Source: Dryobates pubescens
Lineage: Eukaryota; Chordata; Aves; Piciformes; Picidae
NCBI RefSeq assembly: GCF_014839835.1
Contig: NC_071644.1
Location: forward strand, 7,665,266 to 7,729,265
Direction: 5' to 3'
DNA: 64,000 bases
Shown: positions 29,801 to 40,126 of the stretch, in pieces
Position numbering within the stretch: the first letter of the stretch is position 1
How the letters are laid out: each line of letters starts with the position of its first letter
The notes under the pieces: generated by a model
The model's database searches: none
What the model saw: only the letters and a program-made list of their open reading frames with translations
What the model was told of the DNA's origin: nothing
Program-made: the position numbers and the translations under genes

Positions 29801-30021
29801 GAGGCGCTCCGGAGGGGCAGTCCGCAGCCGCCAGGCCTAGAACGCAGCGGGGAAGGGGCCCGGCTGCAGCGAGCCCGGCCCAGGCCGCGCCGCCGGTGGA
29901 AGGCAGGCAGGGAGGGAGGGAGTCGGCTCGGCCCTGTTTACCTGAGGATGTTGTGCGCCTCCATGCTACGGTTCTGGTTGCTGGAGCACACCACGGCCAC
30001 GCGGAGCGGCGAGGAAGGCAT
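8741..30021 (-). CDS. SSU72: SSU72, RNA polymerase II CTD Ser5 phosphatase
   Basis: Five coding exons (29942-30021, 23712-23855, 12588-12727, 10678-10796, 8741-8842) join in frame to exactly 194 codons, the human length. The protein is nearly identical to human SSU72 as I remember it, with substitutions such as V for L in NCKDVFDL and I for V in VHVINVD. SSU72 is a nuclear low-molecular-weight-type phosphatase that removes Ser5 phosphate from the polymerase II tail and works with the cleavage and polyadenylation machinery. The catalytic CX5R loop is visible as VCSSNQNRS (Cys12, Arg18). Start is the ATG at 30021 in a CpG island. Intron 2 (12728-23711) has U12-type signals. The flanking genes TMEM240 and FNDC10 confirm the locus. 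No defect was seen; this should be functional. Confidence 0.98.
8893..9318 (+). mobile_element. CR1 fragment, 3' part
   Basis: It runs from the ggagcag...ctatgaggctgag region of the 3' end through gtccctgcccatggcaggga to the tail ccaaccctgatgattctgtg. It is 5'-truncated and only modestly diverged. Confidence 0.92.
10074..10452 (-). mobile_element. CR1 fragment
   Basis: Tail complement at 10075-10095, then the subfamily-typical ccaatggaggagacaccca. It closely resembles the copies at 12808 and 15977, so the three belong to one subfamily. 5'-truncated. Confidence 0.93.
10678..10796 (-). CDS. SSU72: SSU72 coding exon 4
   Basis: It reads [19 protein letters not shown] to FLICELCQC, with acceptor TTTCACACAG and donor GTAAGTAG. 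Confidence 0.98.
10797..12587 (-). other. SSU72: SSU72 intron 3
   Basis: Contains one short CR1 piece (11482-11575). Nothing else recognised; the 11576-12587 part looks like unique intronic DNA. Confidence 0.9.
11482..11575 (-). mobile_element. Short CR1 3'-end fragment
   Basis: About 95 bp of the extreme CR1 3' end, including ggctggaagggacctcaagg and ccctgccatgggcaggga. The 8-mer tail itself is eroded. Confidence 0.88.
12588..12727 (-). CDS. SSU72: SSU72 coding exon 3
   Basis: It reads from [20 protein letters not shown] to YDQVVE plus one base. The first base completes the Leu codon split by intron 2. Acceptor is CCACCTCAG, donor GTAAGG. Confidence 0.98.
12741..12749 (-). promoter_or_regulatory. 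SSU72: U12-type branch site of SSU72 intron 2
   Basis: The minus strand reads TACTTAAC just upstream of exon 3, close to the U12 branch consensus TTCCTTAAC. Spacing to the acceptor is within the tight window typical of minor introns. Confidence 0.7.
12808..13300 (-). mobile_element. CR1 fragment next to SSU72 exon 3
   Basis: A 490-bp 3' fragment whose tail end starts only 81 bases from the exon 3 acceptor, upstream of the branch site. Same subfamily as 10074 and 15977. Confidence 0.92.
14643..15112 (-). mobile_element. CR1 fragment
   Basis: A 470-bp 3' fragment with gaggttggaagagaccttta at the tail side and tccttcttggagtgagtgcc at the far end. A different subfamily from 10074 (pattern with ccaccactaaaccac). 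Confidence 0.92.
15977..16400 (-). mobile_element. CR1 fragment with short internal duplication
   Basis: Close relative of the copy at 10074. Near the tail a segment of about 25 bases (cagagatcatctactcca) is present twice, at about 15999-16018 and 16025-16042. Confidence 0.92.
16596..16790 (-). mobile_element. Old CR1 fragment
   Basis: Diverged 195-bp 3' end with caagttggaagggaccctca and a recognisable tcaaccaccttcctgggcaa. Confidence 0.8.
18363..18642 (-). mobile_element. CR1 fragment
   Basis: A 280-bp 3' fragment, from cagagaatggcttgggtcag to the ccattccctcctgtcac region. Confidence 0.9.
20278..20722 (+). mobile_element. Older CR1 fragment
   Basis: It runs from gagagtccagtagagg through gtggagtctcttcctctgga to the tail gggattctgtgact. 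The wording follows the older subfamily also seen at 47335 and 54676. Confidence 0.9.
23712..23855 (-). CDS. SSU72: SSU72 coding exon 2
   Basis: It reads from [20 protein letters not shown] to LLRKDKE and ends with the two bases CT. The donor that follows is GTATCCCT, the U12-type consensus rather than the usual GTAAGT. Confidence 0.97.
23975..24350 (+). mobile_element. CR1 fragment
   Basis: A 375-bp 3' fragment ending gaactggatgatcttcaagc and a worn tail. It begins about 120 bases upstream of SSU72 exon 2, inside intron 1. Confidence 0.9.
26426..26628 (+). mobile_element. CR1 fragment
   Basis: A 200-bp 3' end, with ggttgctcagggaggttgtg and the tail caagccattctctgagtc. Confidence 0.9.
28074..28308 (+). 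mobile_element. CR1 fragment
   Basis: A 235-bp 3' end with tccctgcccatggcaggga and tail taattccatgaatct. Same subfamily as 26426. Confidence 0.92.
28604..28670 (+). mobile_element. Very short CR1 tail
   Basis: Only about 65 bp of the extreme 3' end, with gacttgatgatctttgaggt and the tail ttattgattctgattct. Confidence 0.85.
29942..30021 (-). CDS. SSU72: SSU72 coding exon 1
   Basis: The exon holds 26 codons plus two bases, [18 protein letters not shown] to AHNIL, with the catalytic Cys12 and Arg18, ending at donor GTAAAC. Confidence 0.98.
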
Positions 30022-30096
30022 GGCGGCGCCGGAAAGAGCCCAGCTCCCTCCCCGCAGCTCCCCAAACGCTCTCAGCCCCCGGCCGCGGCTCGCACA

Positions 30097-30107
30097 AAAT
30101 GGCGGCG
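30097..30107 (+). promoter_or_regulatory. YY1-type site near the SSU72 start
   Basis: AAAATGGCGGC on the plus strand matches the YY1 consensus AANATGGCGGC. Confidence 0.6.
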
Positions 30108-30439
30108 GGCGCCCGGCGGCGGGCGGTGCCGGGACGCGTCAGCAGGGCCGCTCCGTCCCGCCGCGGCCAACCGCCGGGCGGCCGTCAGCAGGCGCAGGCC
30201 GCCGCCTACCATCGAGAGAGGAGCGGGGCGGGGCGGCGCCGCCAGCGCGGCGCCGGCCATAGAGAGGAGAGCCACAGCGGGAGGGAAGGGCCAGACCCCC
30301 GCAGCGCCCCTGCGCCGCCCACGCCCCGCGGAGGCTTTGGTGGGGACGCGTGGGGGCTCCGCCGCCCCTCGCTCTGCCCTGAGCACCGCGGGCTGGTGGC
30401 CTGGGCCGTGAGAACAGCACAGAACTTGTCAGCGCTTGT

Positions 30440-30662
30440 TGCGAGGGAAGGATGGGGTTAGGTTGGGTTCGAGAAGAAACTTCCTCTCTGAAAGGGTTCT
30501 CGAAGCCCGGCACAGGCTGCCCAGGCTGGTGGCTGAGGCCCCAACTCTGGAGGGGTCTCAGAGCCGCAGAGGTGTGGTGCTGAGGGACGTGGGTTTAGCA
30601 CCAGACTTGGCAGAGGTAGAGAAGGCTTGGACTCGGTAACCTTAAAGGTCTTTTTCGTCCAC
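30440..30662 (+). mobile_element. Old CR1 fragment upstream of SSU72
   Basis: A diverged 3' end, recognisable from ggcacaggctgcccaggctg, tgctgagggacgtgggttta and the closing cttaaaggtctttttcgtcc. Confidence 0.75.
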
Positions 30663-30873
30663 AGTGATTCCAAATTTACAATGTAGGGCCTTGAGCCTTC
30701 TCATCTTCTTCCCAGACGTGCTCCAGTTCTTTGCTTCCCACCGGATAATTGCCCTCGGCCTGGCGATGCGAGCCGCGGACTCTATCGCTTCATTTTCAGA
30801 AGAATGCGGTTCAAGCGACGACTGTATTGGGATTTTTTTCCTGAAAAGCTCTCTTCTGGCTATTTTTTGTCCT

Positions 30874-30893
30874 CGGCACTAGATGGCAGCCAA
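30874..30893 (+). promoter_or_regulatory. CTCF-like motif
   Basis: The sequence cggcactagatggcagcca matches the core CTCF consensus CCACTAGATGGCAG at nearly every position. It sits between the SSU72 and FNDC10 domains. Confidence 0.5.
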
Positions 30894-30899
30894 ATGTTG

Positions 30900-33800
30900 C
30901 AGCGGTTCCACCGAGCTGGACCACGGATTAAAGCCCCGGAAAAGAAGCTTTTGGATGGAGAACTGAAGCCCCCCTGAGAAGCAGCAGATTGGTCTGACAC
31001 TGGGTCAGTCCCCAGCTCCATCTCTGCTCCCACAGCACTGTCTGCAAACAACCCCCAAACTCCTAAACAATACTGTCTGACTGATTAAAGAGCAGAAAAT
31101 AAATGGGGGAGGGGAAATCCCTGGGGGTTTTTTTCCTAGCCAAATGAAAAAAAATCTTTTAAAGGAAAGACTCCCTGACAGGACATTTACAAATGAGCTT
31201 TTCCTTAAAAAATGCCTAAAAGCCTTTCCAGAAACCTTGCTCCAAAGATAAAAGCTCCAGGTACACCTCTGATAGTGTGAGCTGGGCTTAACAGCTGAAG
31301 ACACAGAGCTTGCAAACCAAAGATTCCTGAGGGCTGAAGAATTTAGGACAGATATATACTCCAAAAGCAAGAACCAAAATAACCATCTCCTGCTGCATTT
31401 ATCCCAGGAAATGTTTTCTTTCAATAGAGCAGAAATCTGGGTCACAAAGACCCAAGATAATTGCACACTGGTCCCAGTGCTCTCCTGCCTTTGCTTGCTC
31501 TTATAAAGAACCTCCAGAGAAACAAGGTCCAGCAAGGAATAGATGAGCAAAGCACCTCCAAAAAAATGACAACACTCCTTACCTGAAAATTCAGAGACAG
31601 CAGGAATGAAGTGATTAAAGGAAGGAGAGGATAACATGGGACAGAATAACCAGCTGGATATAGCTGAGGAATTTTCCTCCCATACAAGTAGAGCTACAAA
31701 AGATATAAACAATCTAAAAGGTAAACTTGCAGCTACACTACAGAACAAAAGGAAATGTGGAAAATAAGACAAAGATTAATGGCAGATCAAATCACACCAA
31801 AAAAAAAAAGAACACAAAGGAGACAAAAAGGAGGATAGTATCTTTTAAAAAAGTGCAAAGATCAGGAAACAAATTTTATTCTTGGTTAAAAAAAAGAGAA
31901 GTGTTCTGTCATTTTTCATGTCTGAAAGGCATAAATAAAATCTAGAGAAGGAGGTAGGAGACAGAAAAGACATTAAAGATAAGAATGTCTTCCCCAAAGA
32001 GACACAAGGTCACCCTGCAGCACCAATCTAAGGCAAGAATGCTTCCCATTTTCCCAGCAAAAGACAGGGAGAAAGCTGCAGCCAGCCTACAGCCAGGCTA
32101 CTCCAGACAGCAAAAAGGCTCAGGAGCAGCAGGGACTGCAGGTCTGCATCCCAGGCCCTGCCTCTGCAGAAGTGCCACTGTCCCGGGACCTTCTCCTCCC
32201 TCTTATGGCATTTGTGTCATTGGCCTCCTAAAGAGCCTGAAGGTCCTTCCTGCTCATTGCTTGCAGTTTCTCCAAGGCCTTCCTCATCTTGCTCACTTCT
32301 GCATGGTGGGAGCAGGGAGAAACACAGGAGACAAGATCAGGATGTCAAAGAAACAACTCTACTGCCCAGCCCAGCTGAACTTCACATGGTGAGGCAGGAT
32401 TCTCTTCTTTTTTCAGCCCTCCCATTTATACTTTTTGCCCCTCTGTGCCTTCACTGTCACCTCAGCACTTCCAAGCTTTTTCTTTCCCCTGAGCACTTCC
32501 CACAAATATCTTCCACCTCTTTCCCCTCCACTGCTTCCCAGTCAATTCTTTCTTCCCTCCCCTTGTGCTTTGCACAAATGGCTTTTCCCTCCAGCACCTT
32601 CCACAGAAAGCCTTTTCCCACTATCCCCCTGACATTTCCCTGCAGAGCATCTCCCTCATACATTCAGTGCTTCCTGACAATTCATTTCTTCATCAGAAAA
32701 TGAAACAATCTTTCAGGTGAAAACAAAACAAGAGGCTTGGGCAATTTTTTCTTTCCCCTGGTGAGATGAGACAATGTGTGAAGCCCAGGAGAGGCAGTGC
32801 CCAGACCTGTGATGGTGCAATACCAGTCAGGGTATATTTGCTCAGTCTAAAACTGCAAGAAAAAGCCAAGCCCAAGCGTCACTGCTGTAATTCCTAAGCC
32901 TTCAGCAGCAATGTGACACAGTTAACTGTTAGCTGTCAATTTTTTTCCCCCCTTCCAGCCCACTCTTCCAGGCCTTTCTTTTGCAACACACTGGGGAAAC
33001 AGAGCAGCACTTTGCAGTCTTGTAAGACTCCAACTCCAGGTCTCCATGGAAGCAAAATATCAGCTTTCCTTTGCACCTCCAAAGAAAGCTGAAGCAGCCC
33101 TTGCTTTTATGCAGCACCATAAAGTAAAACCAATCATAATGGAATTAAGAGAGATTCTTTGCCTGAGGCAGAGGCTGATTCCTCTAGAAGATTCAAAGTT
33201 GGGGTCAGACTGCTTACATCAATGTTCCAATGTGTTTCCACCACATCTAGCACAGGGCCAGGGGAAACAAAAAAGGCAGCTTGTTAATGAATGTAGCACT
33301 ATCCAGTTTAACTGCTCCAGCAATGGATATAGCTTGATGTTTGTAATGGAGATCACCAGATAAACCAGGGCCAGACACCACCTCAGAGTAGCACCATCTG
33401 GATTTTGAATACCCAGCTACTTGTATAGCACTAAGGAGAAAGTGTAGCTGCATTAGAAGTTATTTCCACTTGTTCCCAAAGCATAAGGTGGAGGACATCC
33501 AGCTTCTTGGCAGTTATAAATCAGCTTCCTGCCACTTCTGCACTGCTGCCTGGACAGGCCAGGATTGAGCCTAGCTCTAGAAGGCACCTCCCTCTGTTTT
33601 GGGCATTGGTGCAAATGCTGGATAAAGCCTTCTTTACCTGTGCAGTCTCACTGTGGGACTCAAATCAACACCAAGTCATTCTCCCCAGGATTGCCAAACC
33701 CAAATGTCTGTACTTGTGATAGAGGAAAGTCCAATAGCCATGCTGAAAGACAAACCAAAACCCCACAGCTATCAGTGTGTCAGCAGCTGTTTTGCTGGAG

Positions 33801-34669
33801 TCACACAAAACAAAATGGGGAATATTCTGGTTTTCCTTTCCAGATGCAAAGTTGCAGGCCATTAAAATTTAATCCACTCAAAATTAATGCAGAAAACCAC
33901 CACCCCCCCCGGGAGACCATTGTTTCCCACAGCCCATTCATAATGCATGGAAAGGGGGAAAAGTAACCCCCCAAAAAAGGATTAAAAAAAAAAAGGAAGG
34001 AAAAAAAATGGAATCATCCTTTAGAGAATTACAAATTCCCTCCATCAGGAGGTAGATTCTTGTTCTACATGTTTTCATCTTGTCTGTCCTCTGCACAGCA
34101 AGCTGTTGTGATGCAATTCACAGAGACAGAGGCATGGAGATGTGAGATGCCTACAAATCATGTCCCTCCAGCATCTCCCAGGTGCTGGCTTAGCAGGTAA
34201 CTGTACCCTTGTCTGTACCTGCTGAGGTGAAGAGAGCCACATCCAAAGCTGTAAATTAAGCCTGGTCCTCAGTTCCCTCAGCCTTACATCAGCAGTGAGC
34301 AATGCTGGCTGCACGCAAAATGAAGCGGCTTGAATCACAAGCAATGATTCAGGAGCAAAGAGCAGCTCACTCAAAGGTGAAATAAGGGGGACTTCTATTC
34401 AAAGCCAAAGACACCTGGATACCACAACAAATGGTTTGGTTCAGAGAGTTCTCATGCAGAAATTCACTTTTGGCTTCCCAGATCTGAAAGCCTGAAACCC
34501 TCATCCTGAGCAGTGCACCTCTTTTCCCCATGCTGTTGGAGATGTAGATCCTGAGCTCCTTGTTCCAGGTGCTGTGACCTCCTGCCTCATAGGACTATTT
34601 CAGACAGGCCCAGATGATCTCTGTAGCCCAAGCCTTTTTTTTTCCCCTGCACTTATGGGACAGTACCAG
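30900..34669. other. Intergenic DNA, SSU72-FNDC10
   Basis: A repeat-poor stretch. The plus strand is A-rich from about 31080 to 32000. A 255-codon open frame on the minus strand (31772-31005) is rich in Ser, Phe and Leu and is discussed under findings; I do not call it a gene. Otherwise nothing recognised. Confidence 0.5.
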
Positions 34670-34852
34670 GAGTTCAGGCAGCAGAACAGCTTGCCCAGCT
34701 TGTGGAATCTCTGTCCCCCAAGGTTTTCAAGGCCTGCATACAGCCCTGAGTAACCTGGTGTCATTTCACAGCTGACCCTGCTTGGAACTCAAAGCTGAAC
34801 TAGATGACCTCCAGAGCTCCCTTCTAACCTGAATTTCCCACAGTGTAAACCT
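34670..34852 (+). mobile_element. Old CR1 fragment
   Basis: A worn 3' end, recognisable from cttgcccagcttgtggaatc and gaactagatgacctccagag. Confidence 0.7.
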
Positions 34853-34874
34853 CTAGTAAACAAAGATCAAGCAT

Positions 34875-34990
34875 TCACAGAACCCAGGATTGCTTTGGTT
34901 GGAAAAGCTCTCAAAGATCATCGAGTCCAACCATCAACTTAAAACCACCATGGCCACTAAACCATGTCCCCAAGTGCCAGGCCCCCTACA
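34875..34990 (-). mobile_element. CR1 fragment
   Basis: A 115-bp 3' end with ttggttggaaaagctctcaa and ggccactaaaccatgtcccc. It points towards the older CR1 at 34670. Confidence 0.88.
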
Positions 34991-35154
34991 TTAGGATCTA
35001 GGTAATGCCAGAATTCAGAGGAGAAACCTTTCATTTCCACATTAACACTGTCACAGTGGAATACCACTGACAGCAGGACAGACCTGCTTGCTTTGAGTCA
35101 AACAAGATCCTGAGCCCTTCGTGACGCTTTCACTTCTTTCCATTGTTCTCTTCA

Positions 35155-35160
35155 TTTATT
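35155..35160 (-). terminator. FNDC10: Candidate FNDC10 polyadenylation signal (AATAAA)
   Basis: The first AATAAA on the minus strand after the FNDC10 stop that I found, 2.2 kb downstream. The whole interval is free of CR1, which fits a constrained 3' UTR. This is inference only. Confidence 0.4.
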
Positions 35161-37358
35161 AAGGTCAATGCCGAGGTGGTACAAGGCTCATTATTGATAC
35201 ATTTGATTTTCACATCTGGCAATTCATGACAGGATGAAGAACAGAACAGTTAACACTGGTTGACAGAAGCTGACAGAGATGTACAGGAATCAGTGCCACT
35301 CCGACAGCCCTGCGCAGAAACCGTGACAGAAAAGCCTGACCTGAAACCTTTAAGAGACCTCTGACCCAAACTGACTGCTTCAAATCCCCTGAATCACTAC
35401 CTGCAGTTTGTCTGAATGGTCTTAAAAACACTGATTGCCTTCCTTTTCCCCCAGCAGTCAGCGTCCTTAGGGATAAAAAAGGAAAAACTATGGCATTGTC
35501 CTGCAGTGTCAATGAATGACATCATCTTCCTGTTCCTGCCACGCTGCGTCTTGTCAGGCTGCTTAAATCAAGTACAGAGGAGAGTTAATAAAAGAGAACA
35601 CTTCAAATTTGGAGTCAGCTGCACGTGAGAAAGAAAACAAAGCAAGAGCAGCAAACACATGAAAGGAGTTTCTGCCTGGTGAACGACAGACCTTCAGTTC
35701 CTCAGCAGATGACCAAAGGGGTTATGAAGAGTACCAACAATGCATTTTCTTCAGCGTTCTATAAACTTCCTATACCCTCTACTAGCAAGCTGACACTTCA
35801 CAAACCACTTCCACAGGGATAAACATTTACACAAACAGCTCACATGATGAGGAACAGGTGGCATGTGAATAGCAGTACCCCTCTACAGAAGAGCCATTCC
35901 CCTGCCTTTTGCTTTAGGTGCTCAGTTTCAAGTGATACAAAGTCATTTTCTGTTACAGCACTCAACTACATACAACACTTAAGTAAAAACTAGCTCAGTA
36001 AACACCTCTCAGATGGTAACTGACTCTATTTTGTGTACATATTAAAGTTCAAGTAATGACCAGTCTAAGTTTGTCTGGGTTTGGTTTGTTTGGCTTTTTC
36101 TTCTCTTCTTTAAAACCAAACAAACCAACAACCACTTGGAGAGACAAAAAACACACTCAGGGAGATACATTTGTCTACGGAGACTACAGGAACAGATCTA
36201 CCAATAGAAATGGGACAAATTCTCAGCACTAAGGCACAATAGAATTAATACTAAAGTATGGCTAATCCCTACAGACTACAGCATTGAGTGAGCAGTTAAC
36301 AAGGGGAGTGTCCCTGTGCTCCAAACGCTCGGCTACAACGTGAGTGACATCTGTGTTTCAAGAGGTTGGTTTTGTTCCTTTACCTTAGTGCAGCTGCACA
36401 CAGCATTCCTAAGAGGGGGGGTTTCAGCGGGAAGTGATGGTGCTCAGTTACACTCTACTTAACTTTATCATTAATTCTAATGGGTTCATACTTGCACAAC
36501 TAAATGGAGTTTTCAGACTAAATCTGCCACTTGCAAAAAATCGCTCTGTGTGGAAGCTACCAACATCTAAAGGGAGAAAAGCAGCAGGTTTGGTCGGTGT
36601 AAAGATGCTGATGGGTCACTTGAGCTGACCAGAAACTCCCTTGTTTGCCCAGACAGTGGCCAGGCTAGGTCCCCCAAGTTTTGTGAGCATCATAAAGCAT
36701 GATACAAAACCCACCTAAGCCACAAGATTTAGGTGGGATTTGTACCAAAATCGCTCGTAGCTATGGGGGTTGTGGTACCACCAGTCTGTCCTCCCGCAGA
36801 TTTTAAACAACATTCTCCCTCGGGAAAAGAAACAAATAAATAAATCAATCAATCCAAGCAGACTTCTAAGATCAAGGGGATTTCTAGGCATAGGCTTAAA
36901 ACAAGGATGTTCTGGAGAGTCTTCTCAAGAGAGACCTTCTGCTTGCTTTTAAAGAACTGACATTTTTCTGGCACTTGTGGACCTTTGCCATTATTTACTT
37001 TCAATCCACTGAGATCCCAAGAGTTCAGTGACCACGCAGGGCTCAGGAAAAGCTGCCCTAGGAGGAAGAAGAGCTGCAAATACTGAGGAAAACCCCAAAT
37101 CCTGGAAGTTTGGGCAAGGCGAACCCAAGCCACCCAGCGTTTCAAACAACACCCTGGGCACAACCGCTGCCAGCAGAGTTTGGCTGAACCTCTCCCCACC
37201 TCCCCTGGAAGCGCCGGGAACGCGGCACCGGGCTCGCCGCAAAGAAGCGCTCTGGCGAGAGAGCCGGGAGAGCCTCCGCACCCCGGAGGTAGCCACTGGA
37301 GCGTCCTCCGCGCCCGGGGCTGTCGGCTCGGCCCCGCTCCGCTCCCGCTTCCCCCGGG
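35161..37358 (-). other. FNDC10: Probable long 3' UTR of FNDC10
   Basis: No exon, repeat or CR1 recognised over 2.2 kb directly downstream of the FNDC10 stop codon. The absence of CR1 in a CR1-dense window and the lack of an earlier AATAAA suggest a single long 3' UTR. Confidence 0.4.
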
Positions 37359-38159
<801 letters not shown>

Positions 38160-38599
38160 TTAACTCTCGCTGGGCTGCGGGGCACTCGCCGCGCTGGGCA
38201 GCGCGCACAGGACGCGCAGCCGGCTCCGGACCGGCGGCGGGGGAAAGCCCCGGATCCGACCCCGAGAGGCTCCGGGTTTGACCCCACCGGCGGGGAGTCC
38301 GCAGCCCCCGGTGGGCCGTTTTTGGGTGCCCCGAGGGCTGCGCCCCCCCGATGAGGGCTGGCTGGAGGCGGCTCAGCCCCCTCCGTCTCGCCCTCACTGA
38401 GCTCTGCATCTGGCATCGCTCCGGGATGCGCTGCGCAGGTCCCGTGGAGCTGCGTCCCAAGGGATGAGGTGAAGCGGCTTCGGGCACCGGGGGGTGTCTC
38501 TGCCGCCGAGGGCTCACAACTAGCAGAGATTTGGTCCGGGGCAGGCGTGTAGAAGTGACAGCTCCCCAGCTGCTGAAGCGCACTTGTTCAAAGCGGGTG

Positions 38600-39705
38600 T
38601 TAGAGGGATGTATTGGTTTATTGATTTATTTAAATGGCTTTATCTGCAGACCTGGGCTGCTTTAACCCCTTGGGATCGGAAATTCAGAGAAACTCGTCAA
38701 GGATGCAATACAGGGAGAAAGACCTGAGTCCCCCAGGAGGTCTGCTGATAGCTGGGGTGAAGCTGTAAGTCTTCAGTGCACACTAGTCCGTGAAACCAAA
38801 GGAAAAAGATACTCCTCCTGTCTTCTAGACATGCCATTTCCCCCCTCTCTGCAGCAGGATCAGCTCACACCGTTCATCCACCCGATCCAGAGCCAGCTGG
38901 GGATTTTGCAGCACGGGAGAGGGCTGAAGGAGACAGCAGTGCTCCATCCTTCCAAGCCTCACCACGGTGCTTTCTGAATGACCTTGAAAAGCTTTACACT
39001 GTGGCATAGGTTCGTTTAAATGTGGAAACAAAAGATCCCCGATTAAAACACATTAAAAACACTTACTCAGAGTGACGTTTGGAGAGGCTTTGAACAGTTC
39101 CATCGGTAAAAGCTGCTTTAAGTCTTCTCTGAGTTGCTGGTTTCATTCCACACACAAAAAGAAAACCCCCACTGTGATTTGTGGGTTGGTTGGTTTGTGT
39201 TTTGATCAAGTTTTACATAGAGCCTGTTTCAGGCTTTTTAACAGCAGAACCTAAGCATGGTGTAGATTTAATGTGTAAGGTAAAACAATGAGGATGTTTG
39301 ATGGTTAAACCCCCTAGAAATGTGCCTAAACACAGTGGTGTCGTTTTTCTTCACTGCCTTACCTGTTTGGGAGCACAAAACCTGCAGGTCACCAGCTGGG
39401 TTTTCTTTAGAGGTCTTTACTGGCTTATAGAGAACTTACAACAAAAATAAAGCTCTGAAGCCTCTTTTTGTTTCATTGCCTCAACAAGGAAACTCCAAAA
39501 AGACCAAAGCAAAAGAAAGAAAGAAAGAAACAAACCCCCCAAAACAAAAACAACCAAATCCCTCCAACCCAAACAAAAGTTACAAGGCTTGGACTTCACT
39601 GCAGGGTGTTACTTAAATATAGACAAAGTGCAGTTTAGCAGCAACGTGGAAATTGTTGGGATAGTTTGGGGTTTCTGAGGCAGGGGACATCAAAATGACC
39701 AAAAA
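38600..39705. other. Intergenic DNA upstream of FNDC10
   Basis: No gene or repeat recognised apart from a short A/C-rich stretch with GAAA units near 39510-39560. Confidence 0.5.
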
Positions 39706-40126
39706 TAGAATCACAGAATCAGTCAGGGTTGGAAGGGACCACAAGGATCATCCAGTTCCAACCCCCCTGCCATGGGCAGGGGCACCTCACACTAGATCAG
39801 GCTGGCCAGAGCCTCATCCAGCCTGGTCTTAAAACACCTCCCTGGACAACCCATTCCAGGGCTTCAGCACTCTCACAGTGAAGAACTTCTTCCTCATGTC
39901 CAGCCTGAATCTCCCCACCTCCAGCTTCATTCCATTCCCCCTAGTCCTATCACTACCTGATATCCTAAGAAGTCCCTCCCCAGCCTTCTTGTAGCCCCCT
40001 TCAGATACTGGAAGGCCACAATGAGGTCACCTCGGAGCCTTCTTTTCTCCAGCCCCAACTCCTTCAGTCTGTCCTCACAGGAGAGGTGCTCCAGCCCTCT
40101 GCTCATCCTCGTGGCCCTTCTCTGGT
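39706..40126 (-). mobile_element. CR1 fragment
   Basis: A 420-bp 3' fragment with ccctgccatgggcagggg and agaacttcttcctcatgtcc. The tail carries the agaatcacagaatca repeats. 5'-truncated, fairly young-looking. Confidence 0.93.

Larger units (their letters stand above)
23856..29941 (-). other. SSU72: SSU72 intron 1
   Basis: About 6.1 kb with CR1 pieces at 23975, 26426, 28074 and 28604. The intervening stretches 24351-26425, 26629-28073 and 28671-29500 show no gene, RNA or other repeat that I recognise. Confidence 0.9.
29560..30430 (-). promoter_or_regulatory. SSU72: SSU72 CpG-island promoter and 5' UTR
   Basis: Dense CpG sequence around the SSU72 start codon. A strong YY1-type site (AAAATGGCGGC) lies at 30097-30107, about 80 bases upstream of the ATG, the usual place in YY1-driven housekeeping promoters. 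No TATA box seen. Confidence 0.75.

Noticed and set aside
29567-30461. Overlapping plus- and minus-strand open frames around the SSU72 first exon
   Set aside because: CpG-island composition effect; only the SSU72 frame has family identity and splice signals.
36838-36850. AATAAA repeats on the plus strand in the FNDC10 3' region
   Set aside because: They are on the wrong strand to serve FNDC10 and no plus-strand gene is supported there.
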